64,000 bases of DNA from JAPPHY01 sp034423135 (GTDB taxonomy: Bacteria > Chloroflexota > Dehalococcoidia > Lucifugimonadales > UBA2985), in contig DAOUJC010000021.1 in the NCBI GenBank assembly GCA_034423135.1, positions 62,001 to 126,000 of the forward strand, in the 5' to 3' direction. The position numbers and the translations under genes were made by a program. Of this stretch, positions 62,024-64,000 are shown one piece after another. The notes below the pieces were generated by a model. The model ran no database searches. It was given only the letters and a program-made list of their open reading frames with translations, and was not told the origin of the DNA. Every line of letters starts with the position of its first letter. The stretch's first letter is position 1.

Positions 62024-63706
62024 ATGCCCGAACGCATACTCATAGGGGTCGCTTGGCCCTACGCAAACGGCCCGCTTCACATGGGCCACGTCGCCGGATG
62101 CTACCTTGCCGCGGACATCTTCGCCCGCTATCACCGCCTCAAGGGCAATGACGTCCTCATGGTGTCCGGCAGCGACCAGCACGGCACTCCCATCACCCTC
62201 CGCGCAGAGCAGGATGGCGTATCGCCGCAGGAGGTCGTCGACAAGTACCACTCGGATTTCCTGCGAACCTGGGACCGGCTGGGCATCTCGTTCGACCTGT
62301 TCACCACGACGGGAACCGACAACCATCGAGAGGTGGTGCAGGACATATTCCTCTCTCTGCTGGACAAGGGCTACATCTACACGGACACCACGCCGCTTCC
62401 CTACTGCCACACCTGCCGGCGCTTCCTGCCGGATCGCTACGTGCAGGGCAAGTGCCCATTCTGCGACTGTACCGATGCACGCGGCGACCAGTGCGACGAG
62501 TGCGGCAAACCGCTGAACCCTGAGGACCTCATCGACATCCAGTGCCGCATCACCGGCGACACCCCGGAGATTCGAGAGTCGGAGCATTTCTTCCTCCGGC
62601 TGAGCGCCTTTCAGGAGCAGCTTCTATCGTGGGTGAGGGAGCAGCGCCACTGGCGGCCCAATGTGCTCAACTTCACCCAGCGCTACCTGGAGGACGGCCT
62701 GAAGGACCGCGCCATCTCACGCGACCTGGAGTGGGGCGTACCACTGCCGGTACCCGGCTACGAAAGCAAGCGAATCTACGTGTGGTTCGAGGCCGTCATC
62801 GGTTACCTGTCCGCGTCAAAGGAGTGGGCCGCGCGCTGCGGTCGACCGGACGCGTGGCAGCCGTTCTGGGAAGGCGACGCCCGCGCCTACTACTTCATCG
62901 GCAAGGACAACATCCCGTTCCACACCATCATCTGGCCGGCGATGCTGGCGGGCTACGGCGGGCTGGACCTCCCGTACGACGTGCCCGCGAACGAGTTCCT
63001 CAACCTGGAGGGCCGCCAGCTTTCCACCAGCCGCAACTGGGCCGTGTGGGTCCCCGACTACCTGGACCGCTACGACCCCGACCCTCTGCGCTACTACATT
63101 GCGGTCACAATGCCGGAGACCAGCGACTCCGACTTCTCCTGGCGCGACTTTGTGCGGCGCAACAACGATGAGCTGGTGGCCACGTTCGGCAACCTGGTGC
63201 ACCGCGTCCTCACGCTCACGCATCGCAACTTCCAGGGAAGCGTCCCGCAGCCGGGCGAGCTTGAGGAATCGTCGCGCGAGATGCTGGCCAAGGCTGAGCA
63301 CACCCTGACCGCCGTCGGTGACAGCCTGCACGCCTGCCACTTCCGCGCCGCGCTGGGGTATGCCATGTCGCTGGCGCAGGAGGCCAACCGCTACATCGAC
63401 CAGCGCGAACCCTGGCGGACTGCCCGGACCGACCCCGCGGCCACTGCCAACACTCTGTGGGTCTTGCTGTCCGTCATCAACTGCCTGAAGACGGCGCTGC
63501 TCCCCTTCCTGCCGTTCAGCTCGCAGAAGCTTCACGCCCTGCTGGGCTTCTCAGGCGACGTTGCCGATGGAGGCTGGAGCTGGGACGGCTCGCCAGACTC
63601 GATGCCGCCAGGGCAGGCGTTGCCCGCGCCTGCACCCCTCTTCGCCAAGCTGGACGATGACGTCGTCGCCGCCGAGATAGAGCGCCTGGGCCAGGCGCAG
63701 GTCTGA
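62024..63706 (+). CDS. metG: Methionyl-tRNA synthetase
   Basis: MetRS charges tRNA-Met. The 560-residue protein has the class I HIGH box as PYANGPLHMGHVAG, a zinc knuckle with two CxxC pairs (CHTCRRFLP, CPFCDCTDARGDQCDECG), and a KMSKS-equivalent GRQLSTSRN in which the usual lysines are replaced by Gln/Ser. The anticodon-binding helical domain fills the C-terminal third; no tRNA-binding appendage is present. Start at ATG 62024 has a weak ribosome site. The gene is followed by a prenyl synthase after six bases. Confidence 0.96.
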   Translation: MPERILIGVAWPYANGPLHMGHVAGCYLAADIFARYHRLKGNDVLMVSGSDQHGTPITLRAEQDGVSPQEVVDKYHSDFLRTWDRLGISFDLFTTTGTDNHREVVQDIFLSLLDKGYIYTDTTPLPYCHTCRRFLPDRYVQGKCPFCDCTDARGDQCDECGKPLNPEDLIDIQCRITGDTPEIRESEHFFLRLSAFQEQLLSWVREQRHWRPNVLNFTQRYLEDGLKDRAISRDLEWGVPLPVPGYESKRIYVWFEAVIGYLSASKEWAARCGRPDAWQPFWEGDARAYYFIGKDNIPFHTIIWPAMLAGYGGLDLPYDVPANEFLNLEGRQLSTSRNWAVWVPDYLDRYDPDPLRYYIAVTMPETSDSDFSWRDFVRRNNDELVATFGNLVHRVLTLTHRNFQGSVPQPGELEESSREMLAKAEHTLTAVGDSLHACHFRAALGYAMSLAQEANRYIDQREPWRTARTDPAATANTLWVLLSVINCLKTALLPFLPFSSQKLHALLGFSGDVADGGWSWDGSPDSMPPGQALPAPAPLFAKLDDDVVAAEIERLGQAQV

Positions 63707-63712
63707 GAGGAC

Positions 63713-64000
63713 ATGGTGTTGAACGTAACAGATCTGTACACTCCAATTCAGGCGGAGCTGCTGGACGTGGAGCACCGCCTGGAAAGCGTCTGGAAGCGCG
63801 GATCGAGCAACGGCCCGGAGCTGCTGAACGGCATCCTGGGTCACGTGCTGGAGACGCCGGGCAAGCGGACCCGCCCCGCCATCACGATCCTGGCCTCCAG
63901 GTTCCACCCGCACGACCACGAGCTGCCGCAGATCATGGCTACGGCCGTCGAGCTCCTGCACATCGCCACGCTGGTACACGACGATACGGTGGACAACTCG
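63713..64000 (+). CDS. Polyprenyl synthetase, 5' part only
   Basis: The reading frame from ATG 63713 runs open to the window end (96 codons). It has GKRTRPAITILASRF and LLHIATLVHDDTVDNS, the GKRxRP motif and first Asp-rich DDxxD motif of trans-isoprenyl diphosphate synthases such as octaprenyl or heptaprenyl synthase, which make quinone side chains. GAGAGG lies two bases before the start. The second DDxxD motif lies beyond the window, so chain length cannot be judged. Confidence 0.9.
   Translation, partial: MVLNVTDLYTPIQAELLDVEHRLESVWKRGSSNGPELLNGILGHVLETPGKRTRPAITILASRFHPHDHELPQIMATAVELLHIATLVHDDTVDNS

Overview
The window is a gene-dense, GC-rich bacterial chromosome segment. No rRNA, tRNA or CRISPR array could be seen. 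The gene content (envelope proteins with Ig/cadherin-like repeats, a UGA-containing UGSC-type gene, an NAD-dependent formate dehydrogenase, B12 uptake rather than de novo synthesis, ordinary bacterial translation genes) fits a Chloroflexota bacterium of the Dehalococcoidia/SAR202 kind. That placement is inference from recollection of gene content, not from a marker tree.

Layout: (1) 0.3-9.8 kb is a transporter block. Two paralogous SulP anion transporters with STAS domains flank an esterase lipoprotein, an NCS2 permease with an ATPase-like tail, a GYD protein, a VapBC-type toxin-antitoxin pair with an operator palindrome, and an AI-2E family protein. (2) 9.9-21.5 kb holds a flavin oxidoreductase, a secreted DUF11 repeat protein ending at a strong hairpin terminator, then mnmA, a methyltransferase, an rnhB-yraN fusion, an fmdB-type zinc ribbon gene, thiE, and an orphan N6-adenine methylase with a possible nuclease N-terminus. 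(3) 21.6-29.9 kb is one giant surface protein made of He_PIG and cadherin-like repeats. (4) 30-38 kb holds a methyltransferase, a putative metal-handling membrane/lipoprotein cluster, an SDR protein and formate dehydrogenase. (5) 38-41 kb is an operon of mutS2 and a Vms1/VLRF1-like release-factor gene, a plausible ribosome-rescue module. (6) 41.3-48.5 kb holds an ECF sigma factor with a DUF4349 anti-sigma candidate, katG, trxB, and a two-gene operon behind a consensus promoter whose second gene reads through an in-frame UGA (UGSC selenoprotein). (7) 48.6-52.6 kb is a B12 operon (btuC-btuF-btuD-cobO) under a cobalamin riboswitch. (8) 52.6-64 kb holds a metalloprotease lipoprotein, a tautomerase, a phosphoesterase, thiL-tsaE-tsaB, ndk, rsfS, lepA, a DUF503 gene, rsmI, a HicBA-type pair inserted next to a duplicated rsmI tail, metG and the start of a polyprenyl synthase. 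A family of short palindromic REP-like repeats fills the gaps around lepA and metG.

Strongest observations: the UGA-decoding UGSC gene and its partner, the mutS2-VLRF1 operon, the B12 riboswitch whose expression hairpin buries the btuC ribosome binding site, the rsmI-tail duplication around hicBA, and the STAS/ATPase-tailed transporter block. All functional calls come from reading motifs by eye; no database search was run.
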